A stretch of DNA of 22,165 bases from DAOUAM01 sp034433305 (GTDB taxonomy: Bacteria > Chloroflexota > Dehalococcoidia > Lucifugimonadales > DAOUAM01), in contig DAOUAM010000103.1 of assembly GCA_034433305.1 (NCBI GenBank), positions 1-22,165 of the forward strand, read 5' to 3'. This document shows positions 14,363 through 21,746 of the stretch, one piece after another. Within the stretch, counting starts at the first letter, position 1. Every line of letters starts with the position of its first letter. Below the pieces are notes generated by a model. It made no database searches and was not told the origin of the DNA. It was given only the letters and a program-made list of their open reading frames with translations. The translations under genes were made by a program, and so were the position numbers.

Positions 14363-16207
14363 CTAGGAGCCGCCGTCGTCGCCGGCCAGGGGCACCGGCT
14401 CCTCCATGGCGGCGTAGTTCATGTGGTAGAGCTGGGCATAGAGGCCGTCCCGGGCCATGAGCTGCGGATGGGTGCCCACCTCCACGATCTGCCCACGGTG
14501 CAGCACCACGATCTTGTCGGCGCCCCGGATGGTTGACAGCCGGTGGGCGATGACCACTGCCGTGCGCCCCTTGAGCACCCGCTGGAGCGCCCGCTGGATA
14601 AGCATCTCGGTGTAGCTGTCTATGTTGGCCGTGGCCTCGTCCAGGATGATGATGCGCGGGTCGGCCACCAGCGCCCGGGCGAAGCTGATGAGCTGGCGCT
14701 GGCCCACGCTCAGGTTCACGCCCCGCTCGTGCAGATAGGTGTCGTAGCCGTTCTCCAGGCGCATGATGAAGTCGTGGGCGCCCACGGCCCTGGCAGCCTC
14801 CACCATCTCCGCGTCGGTGGCGTCCTCGCGGTTGTACTTGATGTTCTCCCGGACGGTGCCGGAGAAGAGGAAAGGCTCCTGGAGCACCACGCTCATCTGG
14901 CCCGCCAGGGACCTGCGGGTGACGTCGCGCACGTCGTAGCCGTCAATGAGCACGGCGCCGCGTCCGCGCTCCACGTCGTAGAAGCGCGAGATGAGGGACA
15001 CCAGCGAGGTCTTGCCGGCACCCGTGGGGCCAACAATGGCCACCGTCTCGCCCGGCCTGATGTGCAGGTTGATGTCACGCAGCACGTCCTCGCCCGGCAC
15101 GTAGCCAAAGCTTACGTTGCGGAACTCGATCTCGCCCCTGATGGGCGGCATCTCCCTGGCGCCAGGCGCGTCCACCAGGTCGGGCTGCACGTCCAGCAGC
15201 TCGAAGATGCGCTCGCCCGAGGCCATGGAACGCTGTAGCTGGGTGTACTGCATGGTCAGGTTGCGGATGGGGTCGAAGAAGCGCTGGATGTACATGACGA
15301 AGGCCACCATCTCGCCCACCTCCAGGGCATTCTGGGTGACCATGCGCGCGCCGAAGTAGATGGCCAGGCCGATGGCCCCCGCCGTCAGGATGTCCACGGC
15401 CGGCAGCAGGCCCGAGGACAGGTTGCTGGCCTGGAAGTTGGCGTTGCGGTGCTCCCGGTTCTTGCGCTCGAATATCTCCAGGTTGCGGTCCTGGCGGTTC
15501 ATGGCCTGCACGACGCGCACGCCGTTGATGTTCTCGCTGAAGGCGCCGTTGACGATGGCTATGGCACGGCGCACGCGGGTGAAAGACCTCTTGGCGTGGG
15601 GCTGCCAGAAGACCATGATGACCACCAGCAGGGGCAGCACCGACATGGAGATGAGGCCCAGCTTGAAGTTCATCGCCAGCAGGGCCACGATGATACCCAG
15701 CAGGCTCAGCAGGTCGCCCAGGGTCTGGATTACCACCGACATGAACTCCTGGAGCTGGCCCACGTCGCCCTGCACGCGGGAGATGATGCGGCCCACCTCT
15801 ACCCTGGTGTAGAAGGAGAGAGAGAGCTTCTGGAGGTGGGTGAACATGTGCCGCTTGAGGCCGTAGAGGATGCCCTGTCCCACCTTGGCCATGGAGATAT
15901 ACATGGCGTAGTTGGAGGCCCACTGCACCGCCGCGTTGAGCAGGAACAGCGCCATGACCCAGGTGAGGCCGGAGAAGTTGCCCCGGATGATGTAGTTGTC
16001 TATGCCCACCTTGATGATCCAGGGCACGGCCACCTGGGTGGCGGTGTACACCAGCATGGAGGCGGTGGAGAGGGCTGCCAGGTGCTTGTAGGGCAGGATG
16101 TAGGGCATCATCCGCCGGATAACGCGGGGTTCCAGCGCCTTGCCGAATATCTCTTCCTCTTCGCGCCGGCGGCGGCTGGCGCTCAGTGAGCCAACGTTGA
16201 GGGTCAC
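14363..16207 (-). CDS. ABC exporter half-transporter, BmrD/YheH type (catalytic Glu present)
   Basis: The product is 614 aa from a GTG start at 16207 that overlaps the previous stop by GTGA. An exporter-type membrane domain (about 40-325, six helices) is followed by an ATPase: Walker A GPTGAGKT (393-400), Q-loop LQEPFLF (442-448), signature LSVGQRQ (499-505), Walker B IIILDEAT (519-526, with catalytic E524), D-loop ANID and H-loop AHR (H555). The signature has Val instead of the first Gly of LSGGQ, as is known for the BmrD/LmrD type subunits of heterodimeric exporters. With the co-translated partner upstream it should form a full exporter in the cytoplasmic membrane, likely for drugs or lipids. 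The substrate cannot be told. Confidence 0.92.
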   Translation of the reverse strand: MTLNVGSLSASRRRREEEEIFGKALEPRVIRRMMPYILPYKHLAALSTASMLVYTATQVAVPWIIKVGIDNYIIRGNFSGLTWVMALFLLNAAVQWASNYAMYISMAKVGQGILYGLKRHMFTHLQKLSLSFYTRVEVGRIISRVQGDVGQLQEFMSVVIQTLGDLLSLLGIIVALLAMNFKLGLISMSVLPLLVVIMVFWQPHAKRSFTRVRRAIAIVNGAFSENINGVRVVQAMNRQDRNLEIFERKNREHRNANFQASNLSSGLLPAVDILTAGAIGLAIYFGARMVTQNALEVGEMVAFVMYIQRFFDPIRNLTMQYTQLQRSMASGERIFELLDVQPDLVDAPGAREMPPIRGEIEFRNVSFGYVPGEDVLRDINLHIRPGETVAIVGPTGAGKTSLVSLISRFYDVERGRGAVLIDGYDVRDVTRRSLAGQMSVVLQEPFLFSGTVRENIKYNREDATDAEMVEAARAVGAHDFIMRLENGYDTYLHERGVNLSVGQRQLISFARALVADPRIIILDEATANIDSYTEMLIQRALQRVLKGRTAVVIAHRLSTIRGADKIVVLHRGQIVEVGTHPQLMARDGLYAQLYHMNYAAMEEPVPLAGDDGGS

Positions 16208-18000
16208 GCCTTCACCTTCTTTGCCGGCTGCGCCGACACCTCCACCTCCCTCATTACCTCCTCCTGCGGACGTAGCTGGAGCTCGTATATCTCGCGGTAG
16301 AACCCGTTCAGGGCCAGGAGGTCCTTGTGGGTGCCGCGCTCCACGATCTGGCCGTCCCGCAGCACCAGGATTATGTCGGCCCTGTGGACGGTGCCCAGCC
16401 TGTGGGCGATGACGAAGGTGGTGCGGCCCTGCATCACCGACTCCATGGCCTTGCGTATCTGCTCCTCGGTCCGGGCGTCCACGCTGGAGGTGGAGTCGTC
16501 CAGGATGAGGATGGGCGGGTCCAGCAGCACAGCGCGGGCGATGGCCAGCCGCTGGCGCTGCCCACCCGACAGCGTGGAGCCGCGCTCGCCTATCTCCGTG
16601 TCGTAGCCGTTCTCCAGGCTGCTGACGAAGTCGTCAAGCTGGGCCACCCTGGCCGCGTGCACGATGTCCTCCGTGGAGGCATCGTGGCGACCATAGGCGA
16701 TGTTCTCCCTGATGCTGGTGGTGAACAGGAACACGTCCTGCTGCACAATGCCTATGTTGTGGCGCAGCGACTCCAGCGTCACGTCCCGGATGTCCACGCC
16801 GTCTATGGTGATGCGGCCAGAGGTCACGTCGTAGAAACGGGGAATGAGGTTGACGATGGTGCTCTTGCCGCTGCCCGGCGCGCCCACCAGTGCTATCACC
16901 TGTCCCGGCCTGGCCTCAAAGCTGACATTCTTGAGGGCCGGGTGCTTGCCGTCGTAGCTGAAGCTGACGTCCTCGAACCTGACATGGCCCCGCGTACGGG
17001 GCAGCTCCAGGGCGTTGGGCTTCTCCTGGACCTCGGACCTGGCATCCAGTATCTCGAAGAGGCGCTGGCCGGCGGACACGGCCCTGGCGTAGGCATTGAC
17101 GATCTGGCCGGTCATGCGCACCGGCATGGCCAGTATCTGCATGTAGAAGATGAACTGGGCCAGCTCGCCGGCGGTCATCTGGCCGTGGATGACGCGCCAG
17201 CCGCCGTACCACAGGATGAGGCCGATGGCCACCAGGAAGACGAAGTTGAGGAAGGAGGAGTTGCTGCCCATGAGGCGCTCGGCGTCCACGTACTCGCTGG
17301 AGACCTCGCGGCTCTTGCGGTCGAACTTGGCCTCCTCGAAGCCCTCGGAGGCGAAGGCCTTGACCACGCGCACGCCCTGGAGGTTCTCCTGGAGCACCGT
17401 GGTCAGCTCACCCATCTTCTCCTGGACCCTGAGCCAGACCAGCCTGGCCTTGAGCCTGACCATGGCCGAGTGCAGGGCAATCAGGGGCATGAAGCTGGTG
17501 CTCAGCAGCCCCAGCCGCCAGTCCATGACGATGAGGATGATGGCCACCACGATGAACAGGCCGAAGAAGTAGGGCGCCCGCACCACGCCCATGTTGATGA
17601 ACATGCGCAGGTTCTCGATGTCCGTGATGGCGCGGGACATGAGGTTGCCTGTGTGGTTGCGGTCGTGGAAGGCAAAGCTCAGGTGCTGGGTGGTGTTGAA
17701 GAAGGCGTTGCGCAGGTCGTAGGACACCAGTTGGGACGTGGCCTCGGCCAGGAAGGTCTGGCCGTAGGACAGGATACCGCGGACCAGGCTCAGGCCCAGG
17801 ATGATGAGGATGATGGATATGATAGCCCCGCTGGAAACGTCGCCGGTGCGGAGCAACTCCGCGATCTTGTCTATGGCCTTGCCCAGGTACCTCGGCAGCA
17901 GCAGGTAAGCCACGCTGGCCCCCACCGTGCAGAGGTACGCTCCCAGAAGCGCCCCCTTATGGCGGAGCGTCAGGCCCACTATTCTGAGTATTATTTTCAT
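16204..18000 (-). CDS. ABC exporter half-transporter, BmrC/YheI type (degenerate Walker B)
   Basis: The product is 598 aa from the ATG at 18000, the normal length. Codons further upstream have no family similarity. A six-helix exporter domain (about 15-300) precedes the ATPase: Walker A GAPGSGKS (373-380), Q-loop VQQDVFLF (419-426), canonical signature LSGGQRQ (477-483), Walker B LILDDST (498-504) and H-loop AHR (H533). The residue after the Walker B Asp is Asp instead of the catalytic Glu. Together with LSVGQ in the partner this builds one degenerate and one competent ATP site, as in TM287/288 and BmrCD. It is first in the two-gene operon. The ribosome site is weak or far (GGGGGAG about 16 bases upstream). 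Confidence 0.92.
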   Translation of the reverse strand: MKIILRIVGLTLRHKGALLGAYLCTVGASVAYLLLPRYLGKAIDKIAELLRTGDVSSGAIISIILIILGLSLVRGILSYGQTFLAEATSQLVSYDLRNAFFNTTQHLSFAFHDRNHTGNLMSRAITDIENLRMFINMGVVRAPYFFGLFIVVAIILIVMDWRLGLLSTSFMPLIALHSAMVRLKARLVWLRVQEKMGELTTVLQENLQGVRVVKAFASEGFEEAKFDRKSREVSSEYVDAERLMGSNSSFLNFVFLVAIGLILWYGGWRVIHGQMTAGELAQFIFYMQILAMPVRMTGQIVNAYARAVSAGQRLFEILDARSEVQEKPNALELPRTRGHVRFEDVSFSYDGKHPALKNVSFEARPGQVIALVGAPGSGKSTIVNLIPRFYDVTSGRITIDGVDIRDVTLESLRHNIGIVQQDVFLFTTSIRENIAYGRHDASTEDIVHAARVAQLDDFVSSLENGYDTEIGERGSTLSGGQRQRLAIARAVLLDPPILILDDSTSSVDARTEEQIRKAMESVMQGRTTFVIAHRLGTVHRADIILVLRDGQIVERGTHKDLLALNGFYREIYELQLRPQEEVMREVEVSAQPAKKVKA

Positions 18001-18077
18001 AAAGTAGAATCGGGCGCTCCCCCTGGTGGAGGATGCCGCCCTTTGTCCACGGCAAGTGAAATTTTCGACAATCTGTA

Positions 18078-18108
18078 ATTGTACTACTGCCCAGCGGTGC
18101 AGTTGCAA
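18078..18108 (-). promoter_or_regulatory. Putative promoter of the exporter operon
   Basis: On the minus strand TTGCAA (18108-18103) and TACAAT (18083-18078) are separated by 19 bases, longer than ideal. The -10 box matches that seen before dnaA and rimI. The leader to the start codon would be about 70 bases. Confidence 0.35.
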
Positions 18109-18310
18109 CAACGCTCAGCGGACAATTCCTGAAAAACGGCCATCCTCTGCTACGTTACTTTCCGTCAGGGGTGCGCCAGCCATCGGAATGTTTTACCAGT
18201 GTGCCTACTGGCTAACAGGAGGCGCCATACACAAAACGCGCAACATATTCACCAGGGCGCTCGCCTGCAAATGAAGCTTGACAACTTGAAAGGGTAATTC
18301 AGGGCGGCTG

Positions 18311-18408
18311 GCCCCCTTCCTGGCCTTCCCCCACAGGGGGCAGGGAGAGTCCTCGCCCCCTCTGGGGGCGAGTTAGACCTGTCCTGAGCCTGCCGAAGGA
18401 GAGGGGGC
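18311..18408 (-). repeat. Palindromic intergenic element, copy 4 (inverted, interrupted)
   Basis: This copy has the same orientation as that at 14212, starting GCCCCCTTCCTGGCCTTCCC. After GAGTTAGA (18370-18377) the expected end GAGGGGGC appears only after 23 extra bases. The rest of the 18000-18490 gene-free stretch holds the exporter promoter and nothing else recognisable. Confidence 0.8.
18378..18400 (+). repeat. 23-base insertion of a second repeat family
   Basis: The inserted sequence starts CCTGTCCTGAGCCTG and ends CCGAAGGA. Its core, GAGCCTG-Y-CGA-R-GGA, recurs at 21886-21902. It interrupts the element's arm exactly between GTTAGA and GAGGGG, relative to copies at 14212 and 21747. Confidence 0.6.
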
Positions 18409-18490
18409 TGGCCACGCCATTACCCTGTCATGTTGTTAAAGTCCAATTGCCGGCCTGTCATCCCACAGGCGGCGCGCCGGCAGGGGACGG

Positions 18491-19903
18491 CTACCCCCCG
18501 ACCAGCGCCTTGCGGATGTTCAGCACGTCCCGGCCCAGGCTGGGGTCCACCTTGAGGCGGTTGGAGATGGTCTCGCAACCGTGGATAACGGTGGTGTGGT
18601 CTTTGCCGCCCAGGACACGGCCTATGGCGGTGAGGCCCAGATTGGCCTCCTCCCGCAGCAGGTACATGGCCACCTGCCGGGCCAGGGCCGTCTTTTTGTC
18701 CCGCCGGCGTCCCACGATAGCCTCGCGGTCCAGGCCGAAGTAGCTGGCCACGGCCTCCAGCACAGCCTCCTCCGACACCCGGCGCCGGTCTGGTGGCCGG
18801 ATGGTGTCAGCTATGGCCCGGCCCACCAGCTCCAGGGTGACGGGGCTCTGGGTAAGCTGGGCGAAGGCGACCACCCGGTTCAGGCTGCCTTCCAGCTCCC
18901 GTATGTTGGTGTGGACGCGCTCGGCCAGGAGCTCCAGCACCTCCGGCGGGACGGCCTGGCCCAGCAGCTCCGCCTTGGCCCTGAGAATGGCCAGGCGCGT
19001 CTCGAAGTCCGGCGGCTGGATGTCCACCACCAGGCCACCGGCCAGCCGGGAGCGCACCCGGTCCTCCAGCAGCGTCAGCGCGGACACTGGCCGGTCGCTG
19101 GTGATGACAAGCTGGTGGTTGCTCATGTACAGGGCGTTGAAGGTGTGGAAGAAGCCTTCCTGCGTCTGCTCCTTGCCGATGAGGAACTGGATGTCGTCCA
19201 GCAGCAGCACGTCAATGCCCCGGTAGCGCTGGCGGAACTCCTCGGTCTTGCCCTCCCGGATGGCGCGGATGTACTCGTTGGTGAACTCCTCGGTGGTGGC
19301 ATAGATAAGGGACAGGCCCATAGCCAGGACCCTGTGCCCTATGGCGTGGAGCAGGTGGGTCTTGCCCAGCCCCACATCGGAGTACATGACCAGGGGATTA
19401 TAGACAGTGCCTGGCTTCTGGGACACGGCCACGGCAGCGGCGTGGGCCAACTCGTTGGACTTGCCGACGATAAAGGTATCGAAGGTGTAGCGGGCGTTCA
19501 GCGCCACGCCGCGCTGGTACGGCGCCCGGGGCCTGGGCGCCTCCTCTGGCTGCGCGTCCGGCAGCGCAGGGCCGCCAGCCTGTGCCAGGGGCAGGGCCTC
19601 TTCCGGGGTGGCCCGCTGGACAGGGGAGGGCGCCGGGGCCTGGGCCGGCACCACCTGGAAGCGCACGTCCACCCGGTCCCTGACCACCTTCTCCAGCGTC
19701 TGAGAGATGAGGGAGTACATACGCTGCTCCAGCATCTCCGCCACAAAGGCGCTGGGCGTGCCCACCACGAACTGGCCGTCGTCGTAGGCCAGCCCCACGG
19801 TGTCCTTGAGCCACGTCTCGTAGCTGGGCCGCGTCACCTGTAGCTGGAGCTGCCCCAGGACGGCTTCCCACACCAGTCTGGCCTGCTGTGCGTTTGCGCT
19901 CAT
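18491..19903 (-). CDS. dnaA: Chromosomal replication initiator DnaA
   Basis: DnaA binds DnaA boxes at the origin and opens it with ATP. The product is 470 aa from the ATG at 19903, where the usual domain I begins (VWEAVLGQLQLQVTRPSYET, then WLKDT). Domain II (about 85-130) is a Pro/Ala-rich linker. The AAA+ domain starts at NARYTFDTFIVGKSNELAHA. It has a P-loop MYSDVGLGKTHL (P-loop 175-182), Walker B DVLLLDDIQF (231-240), sensor 1 ITSD, arginine finger RSRLAGG (R286) and sensor 2 NIRELEGSLNR (333-343). Domain IV ends with the DNA-binding signature GGKDHTTVIHGCETI (432-446). The first P-loop position is Ser175 where Gly is usual. dnaN and rpmH are not nearby, and no convincing cluster of DnaA boxes is seen, so an adjacent origin is not established. 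Confidence 0.96.
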   Translation of the reverse strand: MSANAQQARLVWEAVLGQLQLQVTRPSYETWLKDTVGLAYDDGQFVVGTPSAFVAEMLEQRMYSLISQTLEKVVRDRVDVRFQVVPAQAPAPSPVQRATPEEALPLAQAGGPALPDAQPEEAPRPRAPYQRGVALNARYTFDTFIVGKSNELAHAAAVAVSQKPGTVYNPLVMYSDVGLGKTHLLHAIGHRVLAMGLSLIYATTEEFTNEYIRAIREGKTEEFRQRYRGIDVLLLDDIQFLIGKEQTQEGFFHTFNALYMSNHQLVITSDRPVSALTLLEDRVRSRLAGGLVVDIQPPDFETRLAILRAKAELLGQAVPPEVLELLAERVHTNIRELEGSLNRVVAFAQLTQSPVTLELVGRAIADTIRPPDRRRVSEEAVLEAVASYFGLDREAIVGRRRDKKTALARQVAMYLLREEANLGLTAIGRVLGGKDHTTVIHGCETISNRLKVDPSLGRDVLNIRKALVGG

Positions 19904-19965
19904 GGACGGCTTCTCCACCGGCGGCAAAGAGTAAGGGCGCGCCGGCGCCCGGCTCTGGCAACCCG

Positions 19966-19996
19966 ATTGTAGCATGCCACTCGGCACCAGGCGCAA
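19966..19996 (-). promoter_or_regulatory. Probable dnaA promoter with extended -10
   Basis: On the minus strand TGC-TACAAT (-10 at 19971-19966 with the TGn extension) lies about 60 bases before the start codon. The -35 candidate TTGCGC (19996-19991) is 19 bases away and weak, which fits an extended -10 promoter. Confidence 0.5.
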
Positions 19997-19999
19997 GAC

Positions 20000-20240
20000 A
20001 GAATGCGAGGGTGTGCCGGCCGTTTACACATGCCTGGCCGGCCGGTCTAGTCCATTTTGCTGCCCGAAATGCTCCGGAGTACAGGCCGGCGACGCTGCAA
20101 ACCCTATTGAATATGGAGATGTAAATATGCTAGAGTAGTATAAAGGTGAACGTTGGCTGCTCCCATGGAATTCTGCCCCCGCTAGACCCTTGGTGAACAG
20201 ACGTCGCCTGATTTAATCTTGAGGTGAAAGGAGTTCACCA
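20000..20240. other. Gene-free divergent region between dnaA and the zinc-ribbon gene
   Basis: It holds an AT-rich patch (20104-20146, including TTGAAT, TATGCT and TATAAA) that may contain the promoter of the zinc-ribbon gene. GTTTACACA near 20021 is only a weak match to a DnaA box. No repeats of the ~75-bp family are present. I see no firm origin of replication. Confidence 0.4.
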
Positions 20241-20585
20241 TTGGTCTATCAAGACAAGACCCTTACGTGCGTAGATTGTGGCAATAGCTTCGTGTTCAGC
20301 GCTGACGACCAGCGCTACCACGCTGAGAAGGGCTATACCCACGAGCCCAAGCGGTGCCCGTCGTGCCGGCAGGCACGGCGCGCCGAGCGAGGCGGCTACT
20401 CCGGTGGCGACAGCGGCTTTGGCCGCTCCGCGGCCCGCGAGATGTACCCCGCCGTTTGTGCCCAGTGCGGCAAGAACACCGAGGTCCCCTTCAGGCCACG
20501 GGACAATCGCCCGGTCTACTGCAACGACTGCTACCGCCAGGAGCGGAGCCGCGGCCTTGGCAACCTCTTTGGCCGCAGGTACTAG
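20241..20585 (+). CDS. Double zinc-ribbon (CxxC) protein
   Basis: The product is 114 aa from a TTG start at 20241, seven bases after AAAGGAG; this ribosome site fixes the start. The N-terminal ribbon (YQDKTLTCVDCGNSFVFSAD, with Cys 10, 13, 39 and 42) matches the zf-trcl type 'probable zinc-ribbon' domain, with the usual second half RCPSCRQARR. A Gly/Ser/Arg linker follows. The C-terminal ribbon (VCAQCGKNTEVPFRP, then PVYCNDC; Cys 73, 76, 94 and 97) is the CxxC-x17-CxxC module often found with it. All eight zinc ligands are present. Proteins of this build are common in Chloroflexota and some other phyla. Their role is unsettled, with nucleic-acid or protein binding most often supposed. It is a single gene facing away from dnaA, with its own terminator. 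Confidence 0.88.
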   Translation: MVYQDKTLTCVDCGNSFVFSADDQRYHAEKGYTHEPKRCPSCRQARRAERGGYSGGDSGFGRSAAREMYPAVCAQCGKNTEVPFRPRDNRPVYCNDCYRQERSRGLGNLFGRRY

Positions 20586-20594
20586 GCGCTGGTA

Positions 20595-20611
20595 GCCGCG
20601 ACTTTCGCGGC
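20595..20611 (+). other. Small perfect hairpin after the zinc-ribbon gene
   Basis: GCCGCGA (20595-20601), loop CTT and TCGCGGC (20605-20611) form a 7-bp stem between the stop codon and the terminator. It could stabilise the 3' end of the message. Confidence 0.4.
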
Positions 20612-20634
20612 GCACTACTGAGCACCTGAAATCG

Positions 20635-20677
20635 AGAGGCCCACGCCTGCTAGCAGGCATGGGCCTCTTGCCTTTTT
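20635..20677 (+). terminator. Strong rho-independent terminator
   Basis: AGAGGCCCA-c-GCCTGC (20635-20650) pairs with GCAGGC-a-TGGGCCTCT (up to 20668), giving a 15-bp stem with one mismatch and a tiny loop. TGCCTTTTT follows. It ends the zinc-ribbon transcript and may also stop rimI transcription coming from the other side. Confidence 0.85.
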
Positions 20678-20714
20678 GACTGGTCCGCCGCCTCACCCTT
20701 ACCCCCTGGCAGGC

Positions 20715-21413
20715 TCAGAACAGCACGCGGTCGGCGCGGCCCCAGCGGCGCTCGTGGGCCTCCACCAGTCCCTGGAAGCGCTCCGTATACTCCGCGGCCT
20801 GGATGGGGTCGGTGGTCATGATGAGGGCGTCCTCGCGGTTGTCCGTGTAGTAGCCCTTGCGGACGCCCTGCTCCTTGAACCCGTACTTGAGGTACAGGTT
20901 CCGCGCCACGTAGTTGGACACCCGGACCTCCAGCGTCACCACTCTGGCCCGCCGCGCCAGCGCATGCTCGATGCCGCCGATGAGGAGCAGCTCGCCGATG
21001 CCCTGGCCCCGGTAGTCGCGCCGCACGCCGATGGAGACGATGTGGGCCTCGTCCACCATGTACCAGATGCCCAGGAAGCCAGCCAGGAACTGCTGGCCGT
21101 TGTCCAGGGTGGCCTGACGCACCGGCAGCATGCTGCGGGCGTTGTGGATAAGCCTGTTGAGCAGCGGGCGGTTGCCGTAGCCGTGTCCCGCCTCGCCCTG
21201 GCGCGGCGCAGACTGGGGCAGATCGTCGCGACGCCATGCCACCAGGTAGGCGGCCAGGGGGTTCTTCAGCTCCCGCCGGAAGGAGGTGGGCGGGAAGAGC
21301 GTGGGGAAAGCGTCCCGCTCTATCTCCTCCGACTGAAGGATGTCCCGCTCCTCCAGCGGCCGCAGGGCAAAAGGCATGGTCCCGGGCTGGGTGTCTTTTT
21401 CGGCTGTGCTCAT
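20715..21413 (-). CDS. rimI: RimI-type N-terminal alanine acetyltransferase (GNAT)
   Basis: The family transfers acetyl from acetyl-CoA to the N-terminus of ribosomal protein S18 and other proteins. The product is 232 aa from the ATG at 21413; a second ATG 12 codons later also precedes the domain. The fold starts with FALRPLEERDILQSEEIERD, then AFPTLFPPTSFRRELKNP, typical of RimI. Motif A is IVSIGVRRDYRGQGIGELLL (about 125-144) and the RimI signature LEVRVSNYVARNLYLKYGF spans 161-179, followed by GVRKGYYTDNREDALIM. About 47 residues (61-107), hydrophilic and Arg/Asn/Gln-rich, are inserted between strands 3 and 4, making the protein longer than the ~150-aa E. coli enzyme. tsaB/tsaD, frequent neighbours of rimI, are not in the window. 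Confidence 0.88.
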   Translation of the reverse strand: MSTAEKDTQPGTMPFALRPLEERDILQSEEIERDAFPTLFPPTSFRRELKNPLAAYLVAWRRDDLPQSAPRQGEAGHGYGNRPLLNRLIHNARSMLPVRQATLDNGQQFLAGFLGIWYMVDEAHIVSIGVRRDYRGQGIGELLLIGGIEHALARRARVVTLEVRVSNYVARNLYLKYGFKEQGVRKGYYTDNREDALIMTTDPIQAAEYTERFQGLVEAHERRWGRADRVLF

Positions 21414-21436
21414 GACAGGCTACGGAGTACAGCCCC

Positions 21437-21464
21437 ATTGTAGCACAAGGGGGCCGCCTGTTCC
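21437..21464 (-). promoter_or_regulatory. Probable rimI promoter
   Basis: On the minus strand GGAACA (21464-21459), a 16-base spacer and TACAAT (21442-21437) lie about 25 bases before the start codon. The -10 is in the TGCTACAAT context also found before dnaA. Confidence 0.5.
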
Positions 21465-21509
21465 GGACCAGCAGGGCAGGGGCCTGTCCCGGCGGGTGCG
21501 TTGGCAAGC

Positions 21510-21541
21510 GAAAGGCCCTGGAGAGATTTCCAGGGCCTTTC
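21510..21541. terminator. Orphan hairpin resembling an intrinsic terminator
   Basis: GAAAGGCCCTGGA (21510-21522) and TCCAGGGCCTTTC (21529-21541) form a perfect 13-bp stem with a six-base loop. TTTCGTCTG follows on the plus strand, similar to the end of the E. coli rrnB T1 terminator. No annotated plus-strand gene ends here. On the minus strand it would stop transcripts entering from the right ahead of the rimI promoter. Confidence 0.6.
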
Positions 21542-21746
21542 GTCTGACTGCCCTATTGGCATGGGCTAGCGCTGTCGCTGCCCTTGCCACCGACTTGTCA
21601 GCGTGCCTTGGGAGGGTGTACCCAGACGCTCCAGTATCAACTGGCAGATGCTTTGCTCTGGCCTGAGCGCGATTGTAAAGGGGCCGACTGTGTACCGACT
21701 AGACACCTCTGTAACAGGGGCGTACACAGACCTGTGTAACGGGCCA

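Noticed and set aside
16327..18078. 583-codon open frame on the plus strand
   Set aside because: It lies entirely opposite the exporter gene, whose family motifs are unmistakable. Its product is a low-complexity His/Asp/Gly/Val/Leu-rich text typical of an antisense frame in GC-rich DNA.
18026..18274. 82-codon plus-strand frame upstream of the exporter operon
   Set aside because: No ribosome site or recognisable domain; it lies over the exporter promoter region.
20000..20240. Origin of replication beside dnaA
   Set aside because: Only an AT-rich patch and one weak DnaA-box-like sequence are seen, with no cluster of boxes and no dnaN.
21545..21740. tRNA, SRP RNA or riboswitch
   Set aside because: No T-arm (GGTTCGA), SRP loop or known riboswitch core could be found on either strand.
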